64,000 nt of DNA from Bartonella kosoyi (GTDB lineage Bacteria; Pseudomonadota; Alphaproteobacteria; Rhizobiales; Rhizobiaceae), in the NCBI RefSeq assembly GCF_003606325.2, contig NZ_CP031843.2, positions 2,041,001-2,105,000 on the forward strand, read 5' to 3'. The notes below the pieces were generated by a model. That model was not told where the DNA came from, did no database searches, and worked only from the letters and a program-made list of their open reading frames with translations. Of the stretch, positions 9,269 through 18,849 are shown piece after piece; positions within the stretch are counted from its first letter, which is position 1; every line of letters begins with the position of its first letter. Position numbers and translations under genes: made by a program.

Positions 9269-10665
9269 GCATAATCTCTTAGCTTTTCGTAATCTGTGCA
9301 AATAAGCATCTTGATTTTCCACAAGATCAAAGTAAAATCTTAGCTCTCTAGATCAATCACCTCCCAGTTTCAAACATCGCTTGCAACTCTTTTGGTGTTA
9401 ACCTCTCCTTTTTATCTGCATTTTCAACCATTAGTTTTTGTCTTTTCACGCTCCCTTGAATCCCAACGTCATCCGCGCCTAAAGGACAGAGTTTTCGATC
9501 AGATCCAAGCTGTAAACAATTTATCTTCTTATCAAGCATCTTACCGAGCCGATTTCACTTAATTTCCTCCCTCAAGGCATATCACGCCCCTAAAGGATAA
9601 TATTGAAGCTTACGATTAAAAAGCACCACCATCTTGACCTCTATGAGAAAGTAAGCCACACCATCATACACTCAAAGCCCCTCATGGTACGATACCCCTT
9701 GGCTCTTGAGACAAATTTATAAGAGACATTTGTCTGCATTTCTCAATCGTTTTTTATTCGCAAGAGAACACATTCATTTTTGACGTGCAAAAAACATCGG
9801 GTTGTGTTGCTCAACCGAGAACAGATTTGAAATGAGAGAATTCTACGAGTATCCAGGGCTCTCATTCAACATGAAAACAATAAACACTCTTTATACAATC
9901 AAAGCATTGTGCAAATAATATTTACCAAACACTCAAGAATAAAAAAGAACACATGTATAAAATTTTACATGGGCTCCACCACCACTCAAAACGATAATAC
10001 TACGGCAAAATTATAATAACAAACACCAAGAAAAAGGCGTACACACTTGAAAAAAAACAAAAAGACAGGGAGGCGGTCACCCTCTTACGGCATCCGGCAA
10101 AGCCATCCTGGCAACACTGGCTCACACTCTAATTGATGTGATAATATTCTCCAAATAAAAAGCGTTTTTTTAAAAATAGTTTAAGAAAATATTTGACTAT
10201 AAAACGATAATAAATCCCTTCAGAATGATTTTTCCCCTTCTTAAAAACAGAAAAAATAAATTCCAAACAGATATTTCCCACCCAATTTTTCAAAATTAAC
10301 CGTAAAAGCTTAAAGCCATTCTTCGTGTGATAAAATATTTATGTGTATTAAACACCCCAACATAGATTGAATCTCATATTTCATCATGCATGCAACCAAG
10401 GCATTAAAAAATTAGCGTATAATTTGAAAAAATGAGCCGCAACACGCAGCGTCTCATTCCGGTGCAACAGGTACCACAATTAAAAGCACTTTTTAGCTGA
10501 ACAGATGACAATATGTCATCTGTTCCACAAAGAGTACAAACCGTAAAAGATTAGCTCTTGAAGTCAAAAGCGCCCCAAAAGTTAGAGGCAAAAATCCAAA
10601 AAACGGAATAAAATCAATAACGGTCCAATCCCTTATTGAAATAATAATTTACTGAATTTTATTTT
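9269..10665. other. Gene-free stretch with one hairpin
   Basis: No supported gene. A perfect 12-bp inverted repeat with a 3-base loop (GAACAGATGACA/TGTCATCTGTTC) lies at 10499-10525. It lacks a following T tract on the plus strand, so it may be an operator or a bidirectional structural element. A 60-codon minus-strand frame at 9357-9539 has no family features. Confidence 0.4.
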
Positions 10666-10887
10666 TTAATGAAAGCCAAAAAGAAATTCCATATATGCTT
10701 GTTTAACGTTTCGACAATTTTTAGATTTCTCTCTGACAGATTCCTCCATTTTTTCACATTTCATTCCCCATTCTTGCATCAATTTTTCATCTTTCTTAAA
10801 ATCTTCTACGCTATAAGTCTTTTCGCAACCAGCCACAACAACTCCAGTACAAAGCAGCAATGCTGTGATAATGACTTTATTCATCAA
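10666..10887 (-). CDS. EexN-type entry-exclusion lipoprotein, copy 3
   Basis: A 73-residue lipoprotein with a signal peptide ending in a VVAGC lipobox (Cys21). The mature part has the pattern of EexN family proteins: a TYSVEDFKKDEKL block, a W-G-x-K-C motif and a final NCRNVKQAYMEF. EexN-like lipoproteins block redundant conjugative transfer into cells that already carry the same element. This is the last of three tandem paralogues on the minus strand, 29 bases after the previous one, with a GAAGGGGAATTT ribosome-binding site shared by the first two copies of the tract. No conjugation genes flank them, so they look like relics of a mobile element. Confidence 0.7.
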   Translation of the reverse strand: MMNKVIITALLLCTGVVVAGCEKTYSVEDFKKDEKLMQEWGMKCEKMEESVREKSKNCRNVKQAYMEFLFGFH

Positions 10888-10916
10888 TAAATTCCCCTTC
10901 TTTTTAACGGATAAAT

Positions 10917-11132
10917 TTAGGGTCTCAAAAAAAGTTCTACATATGCTTGTCGAAGGTTTTTACAATTTTGAGAAGATTTGAACGGTGAATCATCCTTCTC
11001 ACATTTCTTTGCCCATTCCTCGTATAATTTTTCATTTGTTTTAAATTCTTTTACACTATAGGTTTTTTCGCAACCAGCAATAGCAAGTCCAGTACAAAGC
11101 AGCAATGCTGTGATAATGACTTTATTCATCAA
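10917..11132 (-). CDS. EexN-type entry-exclusion lipoprotein, copy 2
   Basis: A 71-residue paralogue with an AIAGC lipobox (Cys21), then TYSVKEFKTNEKLYEEW, a KKC motif and NCKNLRQAYVEL near the end. Its signal peptide is almost identical at the DNA level to that of the following copy, which points to a recent tandem duplication followed by divergence of the mature part. The mature domain is the portion expected to meet the incoming conjugation machinery at the periplasmic face, so faster change there fits specificity divergence. Confidence 0.7.
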   Translation of the reverse strand: MMNKVIITALLLCTGLAIAGCEKTYSVKEFKTNEKLYEEWAKKCEKDDSPFKSSQNCKNLRQAYVELFLRP

Positions 11133-11315
11133 TAAATTCCCCTTCTTTTAGATGATAAAATTTGGACACAATTGAATGCCCCGTGAAAATTGCACATTTG
11201 ATCCATTGTGCATTTTCAAAAATTTTAAATCCAACTTCTGTACGCGATTTTCTTTACAATCCTTAAATCAATAGAATACGAAAAAAGCATCCTCCTAACG
11301 ATAGTGGTTTATGAT

Positions 11316-11606
11316 TTAATTATTGTCCTGCTGTTTTTCAGTTTCATTCCCACTTTGGCTATTTTCACGAAGTTTCTTTGCAAGATCTCTATAATGCTCT
11401 TGAAAAAGTTCCATACCGGCTTGTGCAAAATTTACACAATTTTGGGATTTCATAAAAGCAGGTGGCTCTAACTTATTGCATTTCTCTTTCCACTCTTTGC
11501 GTAATTTTTCATCTTTTTTAAATTCCTCAACACTGTAGTTTTTTTCACAACCAACAGCGATAATCCCTGTGCAAAGCAACAGTGCTGTTAGAATGATCTT
11601 GTTCAT
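11316..11606 (-). CDS. EexN-type entry-exclusion lipoprotein, copy 1 (longer)
   Basis: A 96-residue member and the first of the tandem set. The lipobox is AVGC (Cys20), followed by NYSVEEFKKDEKLRKEW, KCNKLEPP and NCVNFAQAGMEL, the conserved C-x(n)-NC-N-x-x-QA layout of EexN. It carries an extra C-terminal tail of about 25 polar residues (KKLRENSQSGNETEKQQDNN) absent from the other two copies. A 180-base gap separates it from copy 2, so it may have its own transcription unit. Confidence 0.7.
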   Translation of the reverse strand: MNKIILTALLLCTGIIAVGCEKNYSVEEFKKDEKLRKEWKEKCNKLEPPAFMKSQNCVNFAQAGMELFQEHYRDLAKKLRENSQSGNETEKQQDNN

Positions 11607-12726
11607 GAATTTACCCCTCTCTTTATTTTATACTTTAAGAACTTGTTTTATACTTTGAGAACGACATTGTTGGATTCACAAAATCCTGTATCGTACTCTT
11701 ACGTATACCTTTCCTTTGACAAATACGAACAACTTCAACGCCAATATGTTGAATCATGAGAGTTGTTTTATTGGGCTTGCATTTGGAATGTTATCTACGC
11801 AGTGGCTCTTTAGATTTGAACTGTTTAGACTTCAGCAACAATTTGATATCTTGATATTTTCAAAAAGCATTTTAATCACTTTTTTCAAGAATTTTTCTTT
11901 TTTTTAAAAGAACCACTTTATCATGAAAAGCAGCACAAATATCGTATCAAAAATTCACCATACCCAGATCCATTGCAAGTTTTCTGCAAATGAAACAACA
12001 ACTCTTTTAATGATTTGATTGCGCTCTTTCTTATTTCTTAATCCGCCGAGAAAGAAAAAACTTAAACGCCCCCTACACTTTTAAACTACCAATAGAAATT
12101 CTAAAAAAGCGATCTTATACATTCCTGATAGCCATAGAAAGGATTATTCCTTGACCATCATCAAGTAGCCTTCAATACTCAGACTCTAAAATCATATAGT
12201 CTATAAAATCACACAAATGAAAGAAATAATTTTCATATCATACTCAATGATTTCTTTTGGTTATGAGGAAAGCCTATAGCACACCCATATCAGTCAATTT
12301 TATTGATTTCCCCCCTGATAAACATGAATATAACTTTAAAAAGGAAATATTATCTAGCAGAAAAAAACAAACAACGCTACTACTAATTTATACGATTTAC
12401 CCATGTATTTCAGTAAAATAAACAAAAAATAACTTCACCTTTAAAATCATGAATCAAGACAATTGTTATAGAAGAATAAACTGAACTATCCAGCGATAAT
12501 ACAAATAACAAGGGGGAGGATAAACACATCCATCGGAGACAAGTTGAAATGAAGAATTTTTATAGGTTCATGACTCTTTCATAAAATGAATCGTATGAAA
12601 AAAATACGTAAAAAAAATGAACGCTTTGATTACGATTACCTTCATGTAAAAACGACCGATATCATCTTTAAAAAAAACGAACCAACGCACATTTATTATC
12701 ATAGATCTGTTATCGTATATTATTTT
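11607..12726. other. Gene-free AT-rich stretch
   Basis: Only short unsupported frames are present. The 74-codon plus-strand frame at 12586-12810 runs over the 3' end of the ribbon-helix-helix gene and is very Lys/Asn-rich, as expected of chance frames in AT-rich DNA. I see no RNA gene or repeat. Confidence 0.4.
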
Positions 12727-12954
12727 TTATTTTCCGTATTTTTTTGCAAGCAATTCGCGCACCTCATCAGCCATTTTAGTTCCACGACTTGCACAACTGA
12801 CCTTCATTAATCGATGCAAAGTTTCTGGAATATCAATTGTGAGGCGCTTCATCCCTCCATTCGCGTTTCCTTTGTGGCTTCCTACCCATGCATCAGCCGT
12901 TAAAGGAACAGATTTATTGGTTGGTTTCATACCAATTTTAATTTTTTTATTCAT
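12727..12954 (-). CDS. Ribbon-helix-helix partition partner of ParA
   Basis: A 75-residue basic protein. Residues 35-75 (KRLTIDIPETLHRLMKVSCASRGTKMADEVRELLAKKYGK, given here in segments: KRLTIDIPETLHRLM, then VRELLAKKYGK) fit a ribbon-helix-helix fold, with the beta strand RLTIDIP followed by two helices. The N-terminal 30 residues are flexible and basic, as in ParG-type centromere-binding proteins. Its start overlaps the ParA stop codon by 4 bases, so the two are translationally coupled. It should bind a centromere or operator site and stimulate ParA. A CopG-type antitoxin is the alternative, but no toxin is adjacent. Confidence 0.75.
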   Translation of the reverse strand: MNKKIKIGMKPTNKSVPLTADAWVGSHKGNANGGMKRLTIDIPETLHRLMKVSCASRGTKMADEVRELLAKKYGK

Positions 12955-13580
12955 GACGTTAACTCCTTGATTTCCGCTGCAACAGCTTCAATCTCTACGG
13001 CTGCTGGTCCTTGCTGATCAACTTCGTAAACAGCCTTTCCCTGTGCCGCAGCTTCTGCAAAAATCACACGTTGTGCAACGCTAGAAGAAAGAACATGAAC
13101 GGGATATATGCCAAGCGCTTCGTTCACATCACGCCCTATCGCTGTATTGACAATTTTACGATTAATAACAAAAGCAGATTTGAGATTTTCTTTATAAACG
13201 CGTGCTTCGTCAATCAACTTTACAATTCCATCAGCAGCCCAAATATCATAAGGACTAGGCAAAACAGGGATAAGCACAAAATCCGAAGCCATAAGAGCAC
13301 TACGCGCAAGATCCGTCACACGCGGGGGACCATCAATAATAATATAATCATAACTATGACCAATCTGTGTAATCTCTTTGTGAACCGTTGCACGCGGTAA
13401 ACCAACAACGGAAAATAAAGGAGCCTCTTCACGCGCAGCAGCCCAATCCAATGCACTCCCCTGTGGATCAACATCAATAAGCAACACCCGCGCACCGGTA
13501 CGGGAAAAACTGGCCGCCAGATTCACGCTCAACGTGGTTTTTCCAACGCCCCCTTTTTGATTCAAAAGTCCAATGATCAT
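12951..13580 (-). CDS. parA: ParA-family partition ATPase
   Basis: A 209-residue Walker-type ATPase of the short plasmid ParA class. The deviant Walker A motif (NQKGGVGKTTLSVNLA) is at residues 7-22, a Walker A' block LLIDVDPQGSALDW at about 34-47, and the Walker B region YIIIDGPP at about 78-85. It has no N-terminal helix-turn-helix, so autoregulation would fall to the small ribbon-helix-helix partner encoded downstream. The pair resembles those of conjugative plasmids and integrated plasmids in Bartonella. Together with the nearby EexN genes it suggests a stranded plasmid segment. An imperfect 14-bp inverted repeat just upstream may be its operator or centromere. Confidence 0.9.
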   Translation of the reverse strand: MIIGLLNQKGGVGKTTLSVNLAASFSRTGARVLLIDVDPQGSALDWAAAREEAPLFSVVGLPRATVHKEITQIGHSYDYIIIDGPPRVTDLARSALMASDFVLIPVLPSPYDIWAADGIVKLIDEARVYKENLKSAFVINRKIVNTAIGRDVNEALGIYPVHVLSSSVAQRVIFAEAAAQGKAVYEVDQQGPAAVEIEAVAAEIKELTS

Positions 13581-13591
13581 TCGTTACATCT

Positions 13592-13623
13592 TTCAGTATT
13601 ATCGTTTTTACGATTATACTGAA
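13592..13623. promoter_or_regulatory. Inverted repeat upstream of parA (operator or parS candidate)
   Basis: Two 14-base arms (TTCAGTATTATCGT and ACGATTATACTGAA) with a 4-base TTTT loop and one mismatch begin 12 bases before the ParA start. A related TTTTACGATAAAAAC block follows at about 13678. The position fits an operator or centromere for the ribbon-helix-helix protein; this is inferred from location and symmetry only. Confidence 0.5.
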
Positions 13624-14781
13624 AACAACAAAAGAAGCAAGCATCCAACACGTGCAAAACAAACAGTTCTCTTAACTTTTACGATAAAAACAACAGCCCG
13701 CAATTTTATCTTGAGAATATTCTTAAAAAGAAAAAGATAAGTTTAAACAAGTGATAGGCTTTTCTTCCCTCGCCTTAAAATGAAGGTTTCTTAAATCCAT
13801 GCCAATCGATCAAGAATGGTCTCAGCATAATCTTTCTTGGGGTTAACCCTTCATGGGATCCTTGACCCACCCAGACAAACAATCCTTTTCCTTAAAGAGA
13901 TAACAAATCCCCTAGGAGAATTTAGGGAAACATATTGAATGAGAAAAGAAAAATCTATAAAATTCGCTCATTTCCCCACTCTCTTCTTCAATCAATTAAA
14001 ATCACTTGTCTCTCATCACCAGAAGAGCTGACAGATGAAAAAAACACTGAAATAAGGAAACAAGACGTCTTATGAAGTATCTGAAATGTCAAAAACAGCT
14101 ATCCGCATCGGTGGCGTGTATATAATCGTGGCAGTTTGTTCCTTTTCTTGAATGAAAGAAGAGGTGTGTACCTTTAAATTGATACAGTCCCGTGCGACAG
14201 AGTGAAATGAGTTTGAGAAAAATAAGGACAAACAAGTAACACAATGGAATATTCTCTGCTTCGCAAGAACAATGAGTCAGCCATAAAGAGCGTTATCTTT
14301 TATAATGGTCAATCCATTGAACACATCTTCTTTACGCTTGAGAAGGAGCAAAACCGCCCTCATTACACAACTTGTGCCAGCTCATGGGCGTACGATAAGG
14401 CTCTTGGCCCTTGAAATGGTAAAAGGCATTTTTCGTCCTTTCTTATATAATTTTACCCCACACGTCCCCCGCTTATCAGCAAGAGATCTTGACTGATGGA
14501 ACATAGAAAAGACTTAAAATAAGGGAAACTTGCGGTATTCAGAGTTCTAACGCAAGTTAAACAGCACTATATTATCATTATAGATCAAAGAGTTGCGTAA
14601 GATTGAATAAAAACATGTTGCGCTGTGAAATATTCTGCATCTTACAATGCATTTTTCCAAGCAAGTTTTCTCGACAAAAAGAATATTTTTGTTAAGATGT
14701 CCTTGAAAAACTTTACCTTCTTCATGTCCTTTTATAAACTTGAGAGTATCGTCAAAATCGTGCAATTGGGAATAAACGAAA
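13624..14781. other. Gene-free stretch with a dispersed-repeat fragment
   Basis: Contains a fragment of the dispersed intergenic family at about 13940-14025 (TCTTCAATCAATTAAAATCACTTG). Short frames at 14305-14496 and on both strands between 14547 and 14846 have no signatures and contradict one another. No RNA gene seen. Confidence 0.4.
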
Positions 14782-15117
14782 ATGAATTTACAGCAAATTG
14801 CCCCTGATATTTTTATCGGCACCCAAGTGAGTATAGAAAATATCAAAACATTGGCAGAAGCTGGTTTTAAAACAATTATCTGTAACCGCCCCGATCACGA
14901 GGAACCTCATCAACCTGACTTTTCAAGCATTAAAACGGTCGCAAATGACTATGGCATAAAAGCCTATTACCTTCCCATTTCTCCTCCGACCATAGAAAAA
15001 TCAGATGTTGAGACCATGCAAAAAATTTTAAAAACAGCATCTCTGCCTCTTCTCGCCTATTGCCATCGCGGAACGCGTTCGCTGCATCTTTATGGGTTAG
15101 CATGTCTTGAATCATAG
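14782..15117 (+). CDS. TIGR01244-type phosphatase/sulfurtransferase-like protein, shortened
   Basis: This 111-residue protein belongs to the small family (DUF442/TIGR01244, the beta-lactamase-hydrolase-like N-terminal domain) with a dual-specificity-phosphatase fold. The family start (QQIAPDIFIGTQVS), the CNRPDHEEP block at residues 32-40 and the P-loop YCHRGTRS at about 93-100 with the nucleophilic Cys are all present. Members usually run about 25 residues further, with helices ending in an AGYDL-type motif. Here a stop follows shortly after the P-loop, so the last helices are missing. It may be a truncated, possibly inactive remnant. The substrate of the family is not settled. Confidence 0.7.
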   Translation: MNLQQIAPDIFIGTQVSIENIKTLAEAGFKTIICNRPDHEEPHQPDFSSIKTVANDYGIKAYYLPISPPTIEKSDVETMQKILKTASLPLLAYCHRGTRSLHLYGLACLES

Positions 15118-15535
15118 GTTTTACGCGCTCTCAAAAAACAAAAATTCTTAAATTCGCACTAATCTGTAAAAAAAAATCATCTGTCAATCATCTTTGTCTC
15201 ATGCCTTCTCCTTGAACTTCTTCCTTTTAGGAGCCCTTTTCATTAGGACACGATAAACAAGCTCTGCTCTTTAAAGATACAACAAACCTTCCCCTTTGAA
15301 GCCATAAAGAAGCTATAAAAATTCCTGCAAATTGATAAAGCGATTAGCTTTTAACATAAAAAAAATCATCGATTTTAAATTTTGTGAAAGTGTAAGGTTA
15401 AAAGCGCAAGAAATTAAAAAAAACAGTTCTCCTTTTTCTTCTCATCTCTTCTTGCCAAACATGCTGTGTCCTTATTCATTCACGATTCATCATAAATTTT
15501 AACGAATCAGAAAGAAACAAGCAGTAAAGTTTTAA
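15118..15535. other. Gene-free spacer
   Basis: AT-rich DNA between the shortened phosphatase-like gene and a small membrane protein. No frames, hairpins or repeats stand out. Confidence 0.4.
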
Positions 15536-15736
15536 TTGACAACAAAAGCCATACAATTCACTTTAAACAAGACAATGCCTCAATCAGATCTTCAGATATT
15601 CGATTCTCCCTCTCAACAACGCAAGAAACATATACTCCGTGATGTTTTGGAATATATGTTTGTGATGATCATCACTTTAAGTGCTATTTTTGCGAGTTTT
15701 CTCTCTTTTTCAGATAAACTTAGAGTGTATTTTTAA
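15536..15736 (+). CDS. Small single-span membrane protein
   Basis: A 66-residue frame from a TTG, or 53 residues from the ATG at 15575. The second half is one transmembrane helix (YMFVMIITLSAIFASFLSF), preceded by a polar, basic segment (SQQRKKHILRD) that should stay inside the cell. The stop codon overlaps the end of ribF, which is read in the opposite direction. I do not recognise a family. It resembles the small hypothetical membrane proteins often annotated beside ribF in Bartonella, but that is only an impression. Confidence 0.45.
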   Translation: MTTKAIQFTLNKTMPQSDLQIFDSPSQQRKKHILRDVLEYMFVMIITLSAIFASFLSFSDKLRVYF

Positions 15737-16736
15737 AAGTAAGCAGCCTATCCAACGGGGATAAGGGTTGGACTGTCTTTAAAATTTCTTTTGCTTTTTT
15801 TTCATCACGGTGCATTTGTGCAATCAAAGGTTCAAGCCCATCAAATTTTTCTTGTCCGCGCAAAAACTGGAAAAAAGAAACGCTACAGCTTTCCCCATAA
15901 AGGTCGTCATTAAAGTCAAATAAATAGGTTTCCAAAAGGGGGGCCCCATCTTTAACAACTGTTGGACGACAGCCAAAACTTGCAACCCCATCATATAAAA
16001 TACCGTTGGCACGACGCAAACGCACCGCATAAACACCATGAGCCAAACGAACTTGAGAAGGCAACATCTGATTAGCGGTAGGAAATCCCAAAAGACGTCC
16101 AAGCTTGTCGCCTTGAATAATATTGGAGCATACCCGATAGTGATAGCCTAACAAATGAGCGGCTTTGTCCACTTCCCCTTGTGAAAGAAGTTGCCGAATA
16201 AAACTAGAGGAAATGATCAACGGTCTTGAACCTTGAGGACGAGAAACACCCGGATGAGAAACGCAAGGGACTTGCACGACCTGAAATCCAATTTCTTCTC
16301 CTCTTTGGCAAAGAAGAGGAACGTTTCCACTTTTCTGATAACCAAATTGAAAATTTTCACCTGTCACCACCACAGAAACATCAAAAATTTCCTTTAGAAT
16401 TGATTTGATAAATTCATCGGCTGAAAGAGTGGCAAATTGAGCATCAAAGGGCTGTTCAATCACGCCATCAAAGCCCAAGATTTTAAAAATTTCAGCTTTT
16501 TCAGCCGCTTCAGTCAAACGATAGACAGGTGCTGAACGTTGAAAAAAACTTCTTGGATGCGGTTCAAAGGTTAAAACAACAGCGGGTTTCTTTTTTATCC
16601 GCGCGAAATCAAGTGCTTTTTGCAACACCCCCTGATGCCCACAATGAACACCATCAAAATTTCCAAGTGCCAACACAGCTCCCCGCCAAGCAGAAGGAAA
16701 GGTATGAATTCCCTGAAGACGTAAAAAATTAGCCAT
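15720..16736 (-). CDS. ribF: Bifunctional riboflavin kinase / FAD synthetase
   Basis: RibF converts riboflavin to FMN and then to FAD in the cytoplasm. The protein is 338 residues from the Met of MANFLRL. A longer frame starts 5 codons earlier, but the shorter start is preferred because it overlaps the stop of the upstream HAD gene as TAATG, a typical coupling arrangement. The N-terminal nucleotidyltransferase domain has LGNFDGVHCGHQ (about residues 25-36), and the C-terminal flavokinase domain has the GFPTANQ motif (about 217-223). Length and motifs are normal. It forms a two-gene unit with the HAD phosphatase. Confidence 0.93.
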   Translation of the reverse strand: MANFLRLQGIHTFPSAWRGAVLALGNFDGVHCGHQGVLQKALDFARIKKKPAVVLTFEPHPRSFFQRSAPVYRLTEAAEKAEIFKILGFDGVIEQPFDAQFATLSADEFIKSILKEIFDVSVVVTGENFQFGYQKSGNVPLLCQRGEEIGFQVVQVPCVSHPGVSRPQGSRPLIISSSFIRQLLSQGEVDKAAHLLGYHYRVCSNIIQGDKLGRLLGFPTANQMLPSQVRLAHGVYAVRLRRANGILYDGVASFGCRPTVVKDGAPLLETYLFDFNDDLYGESCSVSFFQFLRGQEKFDGLEPLIAQMHRDEKKAKEILKTVQPLSPLDRLLTFKNTL

Positions 16737-17581
16737 TACTGAAGTGCCCACATGATTGCTTGTGGCCTATAATCATGACGTTCGAGAGAAGAATGCAAAG
16801 CTTGCTTATCGACCACACCATTTTGCATATAATCATAACGATGAATCCCCCCCATAATATAAAGGGCATCAAGACCAAAATGCGCCGCCCCTTTAATGTC
16901 CGTCAAAAGACCATCACCAATCGCTAAAATTTGACTTTTTTCTACTGTCCCACGTATTTTTTGAAGTTTTTCAAAGGCACATTCATAAATAGGCGCATGA
17001 GGTTTTCCAGCAATGCGGACTTCCCCTCCTAATTGTTGATAAAGACGTGCCAATGCGCCGGCACACCAAAATTCCTTATTTCCATAATGGACAATCACAT
17101 CCGGATTAGCACAAATAAACGGTAAATTCCGCGCCCTTATGCGACGAAACATCACCTCATAAGCAGAGGGTTCTTCATCCAAATCCTCAAGAAAACCACT
17201 ACAAACGACAACAGAAGCCTCTCTCTCTTCAACAAATTCACACGTCAATCCTTCAAACAGCACCAAGTCACGTTGTGGACCAATGAAAAAAACTTTACGT
17301 GGTGCAGCACAAATGAGATCCCGCGTGACATCTCCTGAAGTGATAATGGCATCATAATAGTCACTATGAATATTCATACTTTGTAATTGAGCCGCAACAT
17401 CTTCCCGGAGTCGAGGAGAATTGGTTAATAAAATGACAGTTTTTCCCATTTGTCGAATTTTATCCAACGCTTTCAACGCAGGTTCAAATGCATGGATACC
17501 GTTATGCACAACACCCCACACATCACAAAAAACAGCATCATAACGTTCTATAACAGTCTCAATATGGGTAAGTTCATTCAT
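16736..17581 (-). CDS. HAD-superfamily class IIA phosphatase (TIGR01459)
   Basis: A 281-residue HAD hydrolase of the NagD-like class IIA type. Motif I is FCDVWGVVHNG near the N terminus, with the first Asp as nucleophile; here, as in this family, the third position of the DxD is replaced by Trp-Gly. Motif II is LLTNSPR, and motif IV is ILAIGDGLLTDIKGA close to the C terminus. The start at MNELTHIE is chosen because AGATAGGTG precedes it; an upstream Met 8 codons earlier is also open. The gene is coupled to ribF, an order conserved in Rhizobiales, which hints at a role in flavin or sugar-phosphate turnover, but the substrate is unknown. Confidence 0.88.
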   Translation of the reverse strand: MNELTHIETVIERYDAVFCDVWGVVHNGIHAFEPALKALDKIRQMGKTVILLTNSPRLREDVAAQLQSMNIHSDYYDAIITSGDVTRDLICAAPRKVFFIGPQRDLVLFEGLTCEFVEEREASVVVCSGFLEDLDEEPSAYEVMFRRIRARNLPFICANPDVIVHYGNKEFWCAGALARLYQQLGGEVRIAGKPHAPIYECAFEKLQKIRGTVEKSQILAIGDGLLTDIKGAAHFGLDALYIMGGIHRYDYMQNGVVDKQALHSSLERHDYRPQAIMWALQ

Positions 17582-17605
17582 GGTGCACCTATCTCTATTT
17601 GTCAT

Positions 17606-18265
17606 TGATCAAGCTGTTTTTTACTTCAAAACTACTTAGCGAAAGATAATATTTCTGTCATCTTCTTTCTCAAACCATATCCCAACTTTACATCACTTAT
17701 TAAAGATCATAAGAAATGATAAAATAAATAAGCTATCGTTAAGTCGTGCAAAATTCTAAAGTGCTTTATAACAAAAGCTTATCATTCTACAATACTCATT
17801 TTCTTCATAAAAACTTCAATTCCAACAACAACTGCGTTGATGCAGTTTTTTAGCGAAAATACTCAAGTTCTTAATTTGGAAAATAAACAGATTAAAAAAC
17901 GCCTAAAAATTACTTCCTTAGGGATAAAATCATTGATTTATAATGATCGTTTATTCTTCAAGCCTCATGAGAAGCCCAAATATCTTTTCTCATTTCAAAT
18001 CTGTTTATATTAAATTAATCACAACACTTTGTTTGCCCATTCATTAAGTAGAATGAGCAATAAAAACACTTAAAAATAAAGAATAAAATATTTCTTCCTC
18101 TCAAACGCAAAAATTGTCGGAGTATTTTGAACTGACAGAGGATTAGAACTATGCGCCATTGTACACCTTTTTTCAGGAAAGATAGAAACATAGCGTTTAT
18201 CCTATCCATAGAAGCTTTCCCTTGCTATACTTTCACGCAGCACCATTCATGAAATGAGGACGAGC
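17606..18265. other. Gene-free spacer with a dispersed-repeat copy
   Basis: A copy of the dispersed intergenic family runs from about 17921 to 18020: ATTGATTTATAATGAT, then CCTCATGAGAAGCCC, then TCTCATTTCAAATCTGTTTAT. No gene is supported. Confidence 0.5.
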
Positions 18266-18440
18266 CTTGAGAAAGATTTTTTAAAACAAGCAGGTGAAGT
18301 GATAAAATCCAAGCTATTTTGTTTTTGTGTGTTGCATGAGGGATGTTCACTCATGAAAGCTTTTCCCTCTTATTATGATATCTCAATGATATCTCAACCA
18401 CATAAGAAAAGCCATTTTGGTTATTGATCAAAGTCCTCGT
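18266..18440 (+). pseudogene. Degenerate twin of the remnant ORF at 3.8 kb
   Basis: Matches 3791-3965 in blocks (AAAACAAGCA, CTATTTTG, GCTCATGAAAGCT analogue, ATTATGATATCTCAA, CATTTTGGTTATTGAT), with a duplicated GATATCTCAA and a stop after about 50 codons. It marks the left part of the segmental duplication that ends beyond the XRE gene. Confidence 0.4.
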
Positions 18441-18616
18441 GAGGCACCCACAGAGAGCTGAATTTTAAACTCCACGGGGAAATTGTTGCTCCCTTCAGCA
18501 AATGCAGAGCTGAGGCCATCATTTTGATGAGCACGTCTTAAAAATTTGAAAGGCAAACAGTCTCTCCTTCAATAAATCTACCCGTTATCAGAAAAATGAT
18601 TTTTATTGCCAAGCTC

Positions 18617-18845
18617 TTAAAATTACTTTACCCACTGAAAGATGTTTTGATCGCATACGTGGCGATCAAAAGGAAAGACAAATTCAAAACCTCAAACCAT
18701 AAAATTATCCCGCTTTGCGTTTTTTTTGGAATTCCGGGAGATTTTGCACTGTCCAAGTGCTTCCCAGCACTAAAAGCAAAATGCTGATTTAGCTTCAGTT
18801 TTAGACTCCCGGAATACGCATAAGAGACGCTCGCACTAGGCGGGG
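18617..18845 (+). ncRNA. Brt-like RNA leader upstream of the intact XRE gene
   Basis: Third leader copy, collinear with the one at 4601. Compared with that copy, the first stem has changed on both sides (TTTGATCGC with GCGATCAAA replacing TTGGTCG with CGACCAA), a compensatory change that supports a real RNA stem. The GGAATTCCGGGAG block pairs with CTCCCGGAAT 60 bases on. It ends at a small hairpin and an AGGCGGGGA ribosome-binding site right at the XRE start. Confidence 0.7.
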
Positions 18846-18849
18846 ACAA

